In this document: in pieces, positions 47,474 to 56,310 of the stretch
Layout: the number at the start of each line of letters is the position of its first letter
Position numbering within the stretch: position 1 is the first letter of the stretch
Assembly (NCBI GenBank): GCA_019637295.1
Contig: JAHBVX010000001.1
Location: 161,501 to 225,500 of the forward strand
Length of the DNA: 64,000 nt
Origin: Polyangiaceae bacterium
GTDB taxonomy: Bacteria > Myxococcota_A > Polyangia > Polyangiales > Polyangiaceae
Reading direction: 5' to 3'
Translations under genes and position numbers: made by a program
The notes under the pieces: model-generated
The model's input: only the letters and a program-made list of their open reading frames with translations
Database searches by the model: none
What the model was told of the DNA's origin: nothing

Positions 47474-48208
47474 GTGGACGACGAGCCCTGCACCATGCGG
47501 TGCGCCGAGCACGGAGAGCGTCAGGCGACCTTCGTTTGTCGACACATCGTGGAGGGCGCCGGTCGCGGCTTCAACTTCGCCGTCTCGGACGACGACGACC
47601 AGGTGGCGTGGCCCGACGCGTGGTGCGACGAGTGTAATGAGGTGTACGAGGCCGAGGACGGCTGGAGTGAGGAGAACGAAGCGGTCTTGGCTGTGACCGC
47701 GATCTGCGACTTCTGCTACATGCGCGCGCGGGAGCGCAACTTCCACCACGACCGCGAGGCGTACCTGGAGTTGGTCGAGCACTCGGTCGAGTACTTGAAG
47801 AAGCGGCAAGCGGCGCTGCGAGAGACCTACTCCATGGGGGACCTCGATCACTTCAGCTGGGATCAAACCTCGGGGCAGCTCGTGCTCTCGCTGGCCGGCG
47901 AGCGCGCCGTGGTGGCGGAGATCGTGTTCGTCGGGAGCATCTCCTCCCGTTCGGGCACGTGGCTGTGGTCTTGGGCGAACCCGAGCTATCTGGAAGCGGT
48001 CAAAGCCCCCATGCGAGAGCTGAGGGAGCGAGGCCTCGAGCTCGACCTGCTGCCCCTCGCCGGCGCGTGTTGGCAGGGGGATGAGACGGATGGCTGGGAG
48101 ATGACGAGCATCGCGGCGTTCGTGCTCGGGGCAGTCGGCGCCTATCGCTCACCCGGCGATGATGGATTCTCGTTCATGATCATGACGAGCGTTGGCTGGG
48201 CGCAATGA
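47474..48208 (+). CDS. DUF6882-type protein with N-terminal Cys-rich segment
   Basis: This is a protein of 244 residues from GTG 47474 (AGAGG upstream), or 237 from ATG 47495. The first 80 residues hold four Cys pairs or singles (CAEHGERQATFVCRH, WCDECNEVY, CDFCYMR) that look like a zinc-binding module. The C-terminal 130 residues (FSWDQTSGQLVLSL, then VGSISSRSGTWLWSWANPS) match DUF6882, a family of unknown function with a YwqG-like feel. The stop overlaps the start of the next gene (ATGA), so the two are translationally coupled. Confidence 0.72.
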   Translation: MDDEPCTMRCAEHGERQATFVCRHIVEGAGRGFNFAVSDDDDQVAWPDAWCDECNEVYEAEDGWSEENEAVLAVTAICDFCYMRARERNFHHDREAYLELVEHSVEYLKKRQAALRETYSMGDLDHFSWDQTSGQLVLSLAGERAVVAEIVFVGSISSRSGTWLWSWANPSYLEAVKAPMRELRERGLELDLLPLAGACWQGDETDGWEMTSIAAFVLGAVGAYRSPGDDGFSFMIMTSVGWAQ

Positions 48209-48783
48209 AGCGCGGTCTGGGCATCCTCAGCGGTGTGCTGGCCATCCTCGGCGGCGTCATCGCCCTGGTCGCGTCGGCGAAGGCGCTCTTCCTCGGTATC
48301 ATCGTCGGTGTCGGCGGAGTGGGAGTCGCGCTGCTCGCGGTGCTCGCGGGGCTGCTCCTCCTGTGCGCCCCCGCTGTGCTCGGCGTCGTCGCCATCGGTG
48401 CCTCGCTGCGCCGGTCCGGAGGCTCGACGCTGGGTGTCGCTGCCGGGGTTGCGGGCATGGTCGCAGGTCCAGCGCTCGCCACGGGCGGATGGGCCGTCGG
48501 GGAGCGACTCAAACCGAGCAGGGCGAAGGAGCTGCCGGCGCCGCCCGGCTGTGTGGTCCAGGCGTCCGACCTCGGTTCAGTGAACGCGCCATGCACGCCA
48601 ACCCCAGGGGACGACTACGGGCAAGGCTCGTGCCCCCCTAGCTACACCTGTACGCCGGCCTTCTCATCCGCCAATCAGGGCAAGTCATACTGTCAGATCA
48701 GCTGTGCGCATGACTGCTACTGTCCGAGACCCGCTCGGTGTGTGAACGCGACTTGTCAGTTGGGGCGCGAGTTGCCCCGCTGA
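48205..48783 (+). CDS. Membrane protein with C-terminal Cys-rich domain
   Basis: This is a 192-residue protein. Three hydrophobic segments occupy residues about 5-24, 28-66 (long, possibly two helices) and 75-97. The last 80 residues have ten Cys (PGCVVQASD, SCPPSYTCTPA, YCQISCAHDCYCPRPARCVN, ATCQL) resembling the disulfide modules of the lipoproteins in this window, which puts this part outside the cytoplasm. It overlaps the DUF6882 gene by 4 bp. Function unknown. Confidence 0.7.
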   Translation: MKRGLGILSGVLAILGGVIALVASAKALFLGIIVGVGGVGVALLAVLAGLLLLCAPAVLGVVAIGASLRRSGGSTLGVAAGVAGMVAGPALATGGWAVGERLKPSRAKELPAPPGCVVQASDLGSVNAPCTPTPGDDYGQGSCPPSYTCTPAFSSANQGKSYCQISCAHDCYCPRPARCVNATCQLGRELPR

Positions 48784-48823
48784 GTGCGGCGCCGTTTGCC
48801 TCGGCGCGGGGTGTCGTTGCAAG

Positions 48824-49099
48824 ATGGACCACGTGCCCGAGCCCGATCGACTGGAGCAGCTCATGCTTCAGCAAGCGTCTGCGGTGGGAGCCCTCGCGCC
48901 GGGCGGCTATCGCGTGGTCGTACTCGAGGGGGATGGTCGCCTGAGCACACGCGACTTCGAGGCGCTGACCCGCGCCGCCGAGTACGCCGACGACGCCGCA
49001 TCCGAGGCCGAGGGCAACGCGCCCCTGGCGCGTGTGTTCGACCACGCGCTTCGGATCGTCCACGAGGGCCGGGCCTTTTGGGCCAGAGCCCCGCGTTGA
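48824..49099 (+). CDS. Small acidic hypothetical protein
   Basis: This 91-residue protein has no signal or membrane segment. It is acidic and probably helical in the C-terminal half (DFEALTRAAEYADDAASEAE, then RVFDHALRIVHEGRAFW). The N-terminal half may form short strands (GGYRVVVLEGDGRL). No family recognised. It follows the membrane protein by 40 bp and precedes the metal-efflux operon by 138 bp. Codon use is like that of neighbours. Confidence 0.55.
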   Translation: MDHVPEPDRLEQLMLQQASAVGALAPGGYRVVVLEGDGRLSTRDFEALTRAAEYADDAASEAEGNAPLARVFDHALRIVHEGRAFWARAPR

Positions 49100-49237
49100 G
49101 CCGTCAGCGGTCCCGGCACCTGCTGACAATAGTCTGAGGTCGCCTGTGACTTCTCTCACTCGGGCGCGAGCGGGCGAAGGCAATGCACCTCTACCCAATA
49201 GTTTAGCCGCGGGCACACACTTTGCTACTGGTGCCTC

Positions 49238-50566
49238 GTGTCGATCTGCGCGCGAGCCCTCACCCTGGTGAGCCTGCTGCCGCTTGGCTGCGCGACGTCG
49301 CTGGAGACGTCCGCGCGACGGGACCTCGACCGGCCCCCGCCGTCCGCTGCGCCCGCTGGCCGGCCGCCGCCGCCACCCGCCTCCCCGACGGACGGCAGTC
49401 TGGCCGGCTACTTGAGCTACGCGCTCGCGACCAACCCCGAGCTCGAGGCCGCGAGGCAAGAGTGGCGGGCCGCGGGCTACCGCATCTCCGGCGCCCGCCG
49501 GCTGCCGGACCCGACGTTCTCGTACATGTACTACATCCAGACGATGGAGGGGCAGCACCGCAGGCACAAGCTGACGGTCACCCAGGAGTTCCCCTGGCCG
49601 GGCCGACTGAGCTCCCGCGCGGACGCGGCCAGCCTGACGGCGGAGAGCAAGGCCCGCCAGTCGGACGCCGCCGCGCTCCGCGTCGTACGGGAGGTGTCCG
49701 AGGCGTACTGGCGCGTTTGGCTCCTGAAGCGAACACGCGCGGTCAAGCGCGACCAGCGCGAGCTCGTGCAGCAGTTCACGCGCGTGGTGCGCGTGCGCCT
49801 CGAGATCGGGCAGGCGACGCTCGCGGAGCTGGGTCAGATGGACTTGGCCGTCTCGCGTCTGACCGACGAGCTGAGCGGGCTGGACGAGCAGGAGCACGCG
49901 CTCACCGCGGAGCTGCAGAGAGCCCTGGGCGCGCCGCGCACGATGACGCTGCCGATTGCGGACGAGCCCCCTCCGCACGTACTGCCGGCGGAGCCGCTCT
50001 CGGCTCTGGAGGCCGCGGCACTGTCGCATCCGCGCGTCGAAGCGCTGGCCGCGATGTCAGAGTCGCAGTTGCACCTGTCGCGTAGCGCGACGGCGGAGGG
50101 CTATCCTGGCTTCATGGTGGGGGCGGAGTACATGCCAGGCGACCCCCTCAGCGGCGACGACCCGCTAGCCGTGATGCTGTCCATCAAGCTGCCGCTGTGG
50201 CGCTCCACCTACTCCGACGCTGCCTCGTCGGCGCGCGCTCAGAGCGCTGCGTATCGCGCGCAGCGTGACGCCGCCAAGAGCGTCGCCCGAGCCGCCCTCG
50301 ACAAGGCCCTGTCCGACGTGCGCGACGCAGCTCGCAAGAGCAAGCTGTATCGAGATACGCTCTTGCCTCAGGCCGAGACGGTGTACGAGTCGACGCTCGG
50401 AGCGTATCAGGCCGACCGTGCGGGGCTCCAAGCCGTGATCCTGGTCCAACGCGAGCTGCTCGAACTGCAGCTCGAGCTGTGCCGTTCGCAGGCCGAGCTG
50501 GGCGTCGCTTGGGCGCGCCTGGAGGAGATCGTCGGTCGGCCGGTGGGCGCAAAGGCGGCGCCATGA
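49238..50566 (+). CDS. TolC-family outer-membrane lipoprotein of a heavy-metal efflux system (CusC/CzcC-like)
   Basis: This is a 442-residue protein from GTG 49238, with lipobox LLPLGCAT (Cys about 16). Two outer-membrane efflux (OEP) repeats are visible as long helices (SLTAESKARQSDAAALRVVR, and ARAQSAAYRAQRDAAKSVAR), the coiled-coil tunnel of TolC proteins, with YMYYIQTMEGQHRRHK as a strand-type segment. It forms the exit duct across the outer membrane. The stop overlaps the adaptor start (ATGA). The 138 bp upstream contain a GTCAGC/GCTGAC inverted repeat but no recognisable CueR/MerR site. Confidence 0.87.
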   Translation: MSICARALTLVSLLPLGCATSLETSARRDLDRPPPSAAPAGRPPPPPASPTDGSLAGYLSYALATNPELEAARQEWRAAGYRISGARRLPDPTFSYMYYIQTMEGQHRRHKLTVTQEFPWPGRLSSRADAASLTAESKARQSDAAALRVVREVSEAYWRVWLLKRTRAVKRDQRELVQQFTRVVRVRLEIGQATLAELGQMDLAVSRLTDELSGLDEQEHALTAELQRALGAPRTMTLPIADEPPPHVLPAEPLSALEAAALSHPRVEALAAMSESQLHLSRSATAEGYPGFMVGAEYMPGDPLSGDDPLAVMLSIKLPLWRSTYSDAASSARAQSAAYRAQRDAAKSVARAALDKALSDVRDAARKSKLYRDTLLPQAETVYESTLGAYQADRAGLQAVILVQRELLELQLELCRSQAELGVAWARLEEIVGRPVGAKAAP

Positions 50567-52392
50567 GTCGGGCCGTCTTCCGCTCGGTGTCACGTCAAGT
50601 CGGGGTCCTGATAGCGGTCCTGAGCGCGTTCGGGCTCGGGCTGTGGTTGGCGGCGCCGAGCGCGCCCGCGGGAGGCTCGGCGCAGGCCGCCGACGGCAGG
50701 GCCAGCACGTGGACCTGCTCGATGCACCCCCAGATCAAGCTGCCGGAGCCCGGCGCCTGCCCCATTTGCGGCATGGACCTGATCCCGCTCGAGGCCGGTG
50801 GTGAGGAGGGCCCGCCGACGAAGGTCACGCTCTCCGCGCGCGCCAAGACGCTGGCGCGGATTCGCACGGTGGAGGTGACGCGCGGCGACACGACCGTCGA
50901 GCTCAAGCTGCTAGGTCGCGTCGAGATCGACGAGACCAAGATGCGCACCATCACGTCGTGGGTCGGTGGTCGCATCGACCGCCTCAATGTTCGCGCCACG
51001 GGCGCGCGCATCGGTCGCGGTCAAGTCATCGCCACGCTGTACAGCCCGGAGGTCTATGCGGCTCACCAGGACCTGATCAGCGCCAAGAAGCAGATCGAGA
51101 AGCTCGGCCGTGCGCTGCCCACCACGCAGAGCGCTGCTGGCGCCGCGCTCGAGTCTGCTCGCGAGCGTCTGAGGTTGCTCGGGCTGCCCGAGCCGGAGAT
51201 CGCCGAGATGGAGCGCGAGACGTCCCCCCGCAAGCAGCTGCGCATCCGCAGCCCGTATGGCGGGACGATCGTCGAACGCATGGTCGACGAAGGCCAGTTC
51301 GTCGCGCCGGGTACACCGCTGTACCGAACGGCCGGCCTCGGTGAGCTGTGGGTGCAGCTCGAAGCGTACGAGGGTGATCTGGCGCGCATCACCAAGGGCC
51401 AGAAGGTGACGCTGCTCATGGCGTCACTGCCGGGCGAGTCATTCGACGGAAACGTCGACTTCGTCGATCCGGTGCTGAACCCCGCGACGCGCACCGTCCG
51501 CGTGCGCGTCGTGGTCAAGAACGACAAGGGACGCCTCAGCCCTGGCACCTTCGCCGAGGCCATCATTCACGCGCCGGAGGGCAAGCGCGTTGCGGCGCCG
51601 CTCGTGATTCCGCGCACGGCGCCGCTGTTCACCGGCGTGCGCTCGGTGGTGTACGTGGAGGTCGCGGGCTCCGACGGGTTGACCTACGAGCCGCGCGAGG
51701 TCCAGCTCGGTCCGCGCGCGGGCGAGGTGTACCCCGTGGTCTCGGGCCTGAAGGAGCGCGAACGCGTGGTAGTGAACGGCGCCTTCACGCTGGACAGCGA
51801 GCTGCAGATCCGCGGCGGACGCAGCGTGATGACGATGGAAGACGACGGCAGCCGGCACGCGCCCTCGCTGCTCGAGGTTCCCAGCTCCTTCCTGAAGGGG
51901 CTCGAGCCCGTGCTGCGCGAGTACCTCGCGCTGCAGAAGGCGTTGGCGGCGGACGACGTGGAAGCTGCGAGAAAGGCGTTCGACGCGCTGGGTCAGGCCG
52001 CGACGCGCTTTCACCCGAGAGCGCCCAAGGCGGCCAGCAACGCCTGGCACGGGCTGCGGGAGCGTGCCATCGAGTCGGCAAAGCGTGGCGGGGGAGCCAA
52101 GGACATCTTGGCGGTGCGCGCAGAGTTCCTCGTGCTGAGTCAGCTCACGATCGAGGTGATGCGTCGCTTCGGAAACCCCAGCCCGGCCGAGGTGCGCTTG
52201 GCCTACTGCCCGATGGCAGCGGACGGCAAAGGTGCTCACTGGCTCCAACAGAGCGAGTCAATCGAGAACCCCTACTTCGGCAAGTCGATGTTCAAGTGCG
52301 GGGACATCCAGCACACCGTGGTGCACGCCGACCGTCTCGCCAGTAGCGTGGGCCCACCGCCGCCGGCCGCGCCGGCAGGACACGCCCATTGA
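50563..52392 (+). CDS. RND periplasmic adaptor with heavy-metal-binding domain (CusB-like)
   Basis: This 609-residue protein has an N-terminal membrane anchor at residues about 13-30. A heavy-metal-binding domain of the YHS-like kind follows (WTCSMHPQIKLPEPGACPIC, then GMDL) at about 47-70, which is the mark of Cu/Ag adaptors. Then come the barrel-sandwich hybrid, hairpin and beta-barrel domains (RTITSWVGGRIDRLNVRATG, VQLEAYEGDLARITKGQ). The C-terminal 150 residues contain a DUF3347-like helical part and a second Cys/His region (AYCPMAADGKGAHWLQQ, KSMFKCGDIQ). It collects the metal and links the pump to the duct. Coupled by overlaps to both neighbours. Confidence 0.9.
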   Translation: MSRAVFRSVSRQVGVLIAVLSAFGLGLWLAAPSAPAGGSAQAADGRASTWTCSMHPQIKLPEPGACPICGMDLIPLEAGGEEGPPTKVTLSARAKTLARIRTVEVTRGDTTVELKLLGRVEIDETKMRTITSWVGGRIDRLNVRATGARIGRGQVIATLYSPEVYAAHQDLISAKKQIEKLGRALPTTQSAAGAALESARERLRLLGLPEPEIAEMERETSPRKQLRIRSPYGGTIVERMVDEGQFVAPGTPLYRTAGLGELWVQLEAYEGDLARITKGQKVTLLMASLPGESFDGNVDFVDPVLNPATRTVRVRVVVKNDKGRLSPGTFAEAIIHAPEGKRVAAPLVIPRTAPLFTGVRSVVYVEVAGSDGLTYEPREVQLGPRAGEVYPVVSGLKERERVVVNGAFTLDSELQIRGGRSVMTMEDDGSRHAPSLLEVPSSFLKGLEPVLREYLALQKALAADDVEAARKAFDALGQAATRFHPRAPKAASNAWHGLRERAIESAKRGGGAKDILAVRAEFLVLSQLTIEVMRRFGNPSPAEVRLAYCPMAADGKGAHWLQQSESIENPYFGKSMFKCGDIQHTVVHADRLASSVGPPPPAAPAGHAH

Positions 52393-55300
52393 GCGCCGAC
52401 CCCACCGACGCTGGTGGTCCGCGGCGCAGCGCGTGGTTTCGCGCGCTGGCCTTCTGGATCGACAACAAGCTGGTGCTCGGGATCTTGATCGGCCTGCTGG
52501 TCCTGGCCGGCCTTGCCGCTGCACCGTTCCGCCTTCAGCTCGGCTCGCTGCCCCGAAGTCCGGTGCCCGTCGATGCCATCCCCGACATTGGCGAGAACCA
52601 GCAGATCGTCTTCACCGAGTGGCCAGGCCGTTCGCCGCGGGACGTCGAAGCTCAGGTCACCTATCCGCTGACGACGCTGCTGCTCGGCATCCCTGGCGTG
52701 CGCACCGTGCGCAGCTTCAGCATGTTCGGGTTCTCGAGCGTGTACGTGATCTTCGAAGATGGCGTGGAGTTCTACTGGTCACGCTCCCGCATCCTGGAGA
52801 AGCTCTCGTCGCTGCCGCGGGACGCGCTGCCGGAAGGCGCGACACCGACCCTGGGCCCCGACGCTACGGCCCTCGGCCAGGTGTTCTGGTACTCGCTGCA
52901 AGGGCAGGACGCCAAGGGGCAAGTCGTCGGTGGCTTCGAGCAGCACGAGCTGCGCAGCATCCAAGATTGGACGGTCCGCTTCGCGCTGCAGTCGGTGCCT
53001 GGGGTCTCGGAGGTGGCGTCCGTAGGCGGCTACGTGCGCGAGTACCAGGTGGACGTCGACCCCGAGGCGCTCTTGGCGCACTCGGTGAGCATCGACCAGG
53101 TGGCTCGGGCGGTGGGCAGCGCGAACCTGGACGTCGGCGCCCGCACCCTCGAGATCAATCAGACCGAGTACGTGGTGCGCGGTGTCGGTTTCATCCAGAG
53201 CGTGGACGACGTCGAGGCCGTGGTCGTGCGCAACACCGAGCACACCCCCATTCGCGTGCGAGACGTGGCCAAGGTGGTGCTCGGTCCCGAGCAGCGCGGC
53301 GGCGCACTCGACGACGCGGGGGCACCCGCAGTGGGTGGTGTGGTGGTCGTCCGCTTCGGCGCGAACCCGCTGGAGGTGATCGACGCCATCAAGCTCAAGA
53401 TAGCAGAGATCTCCCCCGGGCTGCCGCGCAAGCGGCTCGAAGACGGCAGCGAAAGTCGCGTCACCCTGGTGCCCTTCTACGACCGCACCACGCTCATTCA
53501 CGAGACGCTTGGCACGCTCTCCACCGCGCTGTGGCAGCAGCTCTTGATCACCGTGCTGGTGGTCTTGGTCATGATGCGCCACCTGCGGAGCGCGCTCGTG
53601 GTCTCGGCGGTGCTGCCCCTGGGCGTGCTCGCCGCCTTCATTGCGATGCGGGCGCTGGGCGTGGACGCCAACATCATGGCGCTCAGCGGCATCGCCATCG
53701 CCATCGGCACCATGGTGGACCTGGGCATCGTGGTCACGGAGAACATCGTCGGCCGCCTCGAGAGAGCGCCTCCCGAGGAATCCCGGCGCGAGATCATCAA
53801 GCAGGCGACGGCGGAGGTCGCTCCTGCCGTGATGACCTCCACGCTCACGACCGTGGTCGGATTCTTGCCGATCCTTGGCCTCACCGCTGCAGAGGGGAAG
53901 CTCTTCACTCCGCTGGCCTACACCAAGACCTTCGCCATGCTCGCCGCGCTGGTGCTGGCGCTGGTGCTCGTGCCCGCGGTCGCGCACGTGGTGCTCTACG
54001 CCAGAGGTCGAGAGCGAATGGCGCTCCCCACCGGCAAGCAGTGGCTTGCCTGGCTCACGCGGCCTGCGGCCTGGCTCGACCTCGGTCTGCTGCTGGGCGC
54101 GCTCACGCTGACCCTCGTCGTCGGCCCGCTCTTGGGGCTGCTGCTGGGCGTGATGGTGCTGGCGCGGGTCGGCGAGCGCTGGCTCGGCGAGCGCTGGGGT
54201 CGGCTCGGACCTTGGCTCGCGAACGGCGCCGCCGTGGTCACGGTCGTGGTGCTCCTCGCCGATCACTGGTTGCCGCTCGGCACGCAGCGTGGGCTGTGGG
54301 CCAATCGACTGTTCGTGATCGTGGTGGCCGGCGGGTTGCTCGGCGGCTTTCAGCTGTTTGCGCTGCTCTACCCCAGGCTGCTCGGGTTTCTCCTGCGCAA
54401 CAAGGTCATCGCGCTCAGCGTGCCCGTCTTGGCGATCGCGCTCGGCGCGACGGCTTGGCTCGGGTTTCAGCGCACGTTCGGCTGGCTGCCCGACTCGGTC
54501 CGCCTCGCCTCGCCCGTCGTTCGCTTGGCCCACGCTCTTCCCGGGTTCGGCCGCGAGTTCATGCCGCCCTTCGACGAAGGGTCGTACCTGTACATGCCCA
54601 CGACGATGCCGCATGCGTCGATGGGACAGGCACTCGAGCAGCTCAGCGCCATCGACGCCGCCATCGCCGCGATCCCCGAGGTCGAGACGGCGGTGGGCAA
54701 GCTCGGACGCGCGGAGAGCGCGCTGGATCCGGCACCGATCTCGATGTTCGAGACGGTCATCAACTACAAGTCGGAGTACCGGCAAGACGCGCACGGCGGC
54801 CGAGCCTTGTTCCGCTTCGACCCGAGCCGAGGGGAGTTCGCGCGGGACGAGGCCGGCGAGCTCATCCCGGATCGAGACGGGCGACCCTTTCGCCAGTGGC
54901 GAGAGCACATCCGGAGTCCGCGCGACATCTGGAGCGAGATTCAGAGGGTGGCGGCCGTGCCGGGCGTCACGAGCGCGCCCGAGCTCATGCCCATCGCGGC
55001 TCGCATCGTGATGCTGCAGAGCGGCATGCGCGCGCCCATGGGCATGAAGATCCGCGCTCCGGATCTGGACACGCTCGAGCAGGTCGCCCTCGAAATGGAG
55101 GGGATCCTGTCTCAGGTACCCTCGATCCGTCCCGAGACGGTGGTTGCCGACCGCGTCGTGGGCAAGCCCTACCTCGAGGTGGTCATCGATCGCGAGGCCA
55201 TCGCCCGTCATGGCATCGCCATGGAGGAGGTGCAGCGCGTCATTCAGACCGCTGTTGGCGGCATGACGGTCACGCGCACCGTCGAGGGACGCGAGCGCTA

Positions 55301-56255
55301 TCCGGTGCGGGTGCGCCTGATGCGCGAAGATCGCGGCGACGTCGAGGCGGTGCGTCGAGTGCTGGTGCCCAGCCCCCTTGGACACCAGATCCCCCTGGAG
55401 CAGCTGTCCTCGGTGCGCTACGTGCGCGGGCCGCAGATGATCAAGAGCGAGGACACGTTCTTGACTGGCTACGTCGTGTTCGACAAGGTCGCCAACGTCG
55501 CGGAGGTCGATGTCGTCCAGAGCGCGCGCGCAGCGCTCGACCAGAAGCTCCAGTCGGGAGAGCTCGTGCTGCCCGCGGGTGTGAGCTACGTCTTCGCGGG
55601 CAGCTACGAGAATCAAGTGCGCAGCGAGGCGCGCCTGAGCGTGTTGTTCCCGCTGGCCATCGCGATCATCTTCCTCTTGATCTACCTGCAGTTTCGTCGC
55701 GTCTCGACCACGCTGATGATCTTCTCCAGCGTCGCCGTCGCGATGGCCGGTGGGTTCATTTCCTTGTGGCTGTACGGGCAGCCCTGGTTTCTCGACGCCG
55801 CCCCGCTCGGTGTCGATCTGCGCACGCTGTTTCAGGTCCGAACTGTGAACATGAGCGTGGCGGTGTGGGTGGGCTTCATCGCCTTGGTGGGGATCGCCAC
55901 CGACGATGGCGTGCTCCTGGCCACCTACTTGAAGCAACGCTTCACGGAGGAGACTCCCACGAGCGTCGAGGGTGTCCATCAACTCACCCTCGAGGCCGGA
56001 GAGCGTCGCTTGCGCCCGTGCCTGATGACGACCGCGACCACGTTGCTCGCGCTGCTTCCCGTGATCACTTCTACGGGCCGCGGCGCCGACATGATGGTGC
56101 CCATGGCCCTGCCCTTGGTGGGCGGCATGGTGATCGAGCTGATGACGCTGTTCGTCGTGCCCGTGCTCTACGCCCTGGGCGAAGAGATCCGCCTCGGTAG
56201 GCGCGTTCGGGACGCGGACTCCATCGCGCGACAGCTGCCGACTGAAGCGGCGTGA
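52389..56255 (+). CDS. CusA/CzcA-type heavy-metal RND efflux pump with extra helices
   Basis: This 1288-residue inner-membrane pump starts at TTG 52389, overlapping the adaptor stop. Standard elements: PDIGENQQIVFTEWPGRSPR near the N-terminus, the porter domains, and GTMVDLGIVVTENI in helix 4 with the proton-relay acids. Usual CusA proteins have about 1040 residues. The extra length is largely a block at about 535-667 between helices 6 and 7 with four or five additional hydrophobic segments, and an added loop near 815-845. Substrate is probably Cu(I)/Ag(I), since the adaptor carries the Cu/Ag-type binding domain. Energy is the proton gradient. Confidence 0.92.
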   Translation: MSADPTDAGGPRRSAWFRALAFWIDNKLVLGILIGLLVLAGLAAAPFRLQLGSLPRSPVPVDAIPDIGENQQIVFTEWPGRSPRDVEAQVTYPLTTLLLGIPGVRTVRSFSMFGFSSVYVIFEDGVEFYWSRSRILEKLSSLPRDALPEGATPTLGPDATALGQVFWYSLQGQDAKGQVVGGFEQHELRSIQDWTVRFALQSVPGVSEVASVGGYVREYQVDVDPEALLAHSVSIDQVARAVGSANLDVGARTLEINQTEYVVRGVGFIQSVDDVEAVVVRNTEHTPIRVRDVAKVVLGPEQRGGALDDAGAPAVGGVVVVRFGANPLEVIDAIKLKIAEISPGLPRKRLEDGSESRVTLVPFYDRTTLIHETLGTLSTALWQQLLITVLVVLVMMRHLRSALVVSAVLPLGVLAAFIAMRALGVDANIMALSGIAIAIGTMVDLGIVVTENIVGRLERAPPEESRREIIKQATAEVAPAVMTSTLTTVVGFLPILGLTAAEGKLFTPLAYTKTFAMLAALVLALVLVPAVAHVVLYARGRERMALPTGKQWLAWLTRPAAWLDLGLLLGALTLTLVVGPLLGLLLGVMVLARVGERWLGERWGRLGPWLANGAAVVTVVVLLADHWLPLGTQRGLWANRLFVIVVAGGLLGGFQLFALLYPRLLGFLLRNKVIALSVPVLAIALGATAWLGFQRTFGWLPDSVRLASPVVRLAHALPGFGREFMPPFDEGSYLYMPTTMPHASMGQALEQLSAIDAAIAAIPEVETAVGKLGRAESALDPAPISMFETVINYKSEYRQDAHGGRALFRFDPSRGEFARDEAGELIPDRDGRPFRQWREHIRSPRDIWSEIQRVAAVPGVTSAPELMPIAARIVMLQSGMRAPMGMKIRAPDLDTLEQVALEMEGILSQVPSIRPETVVADRVVGKPYLEVVIDREAIARHGIAMEEVQRVIQTAVGGMTVTRTVEGRERYPVRVRLMREDRGDVEAVRRVLVPSPLGHQIPLEQLSSVRYVRGPQMIKSEDTFLTGYVVFDKVANVAEVDVVQSARAALDQKLQSGELVLPAGVSYVFAGSYENQVRSEARLSVLFPLAIAIIFLLIYLQFRRVSTTLMIFSSVAVAMAGGFISLWLYGQPWFLDAAPLGVDLRTLFQVRTVNMSVAVWVGFIALVGIATDDGVLLATYLKQRFTEETPTSVEGVHQLTLEAGERRLRPCLMTTATTLLALLPVITSTGRGADMMVPMALPLVGGMVIELMTLFVVPVLYALGEEIRLGRRVRDADSIARQLPTEAA

Positions 56256-56310
56256 GGGCTTGGTTTCGCGCGCCCTGCGGCGTAACATGCGAGGGCTTCC
56301 CTCGTTGGCC

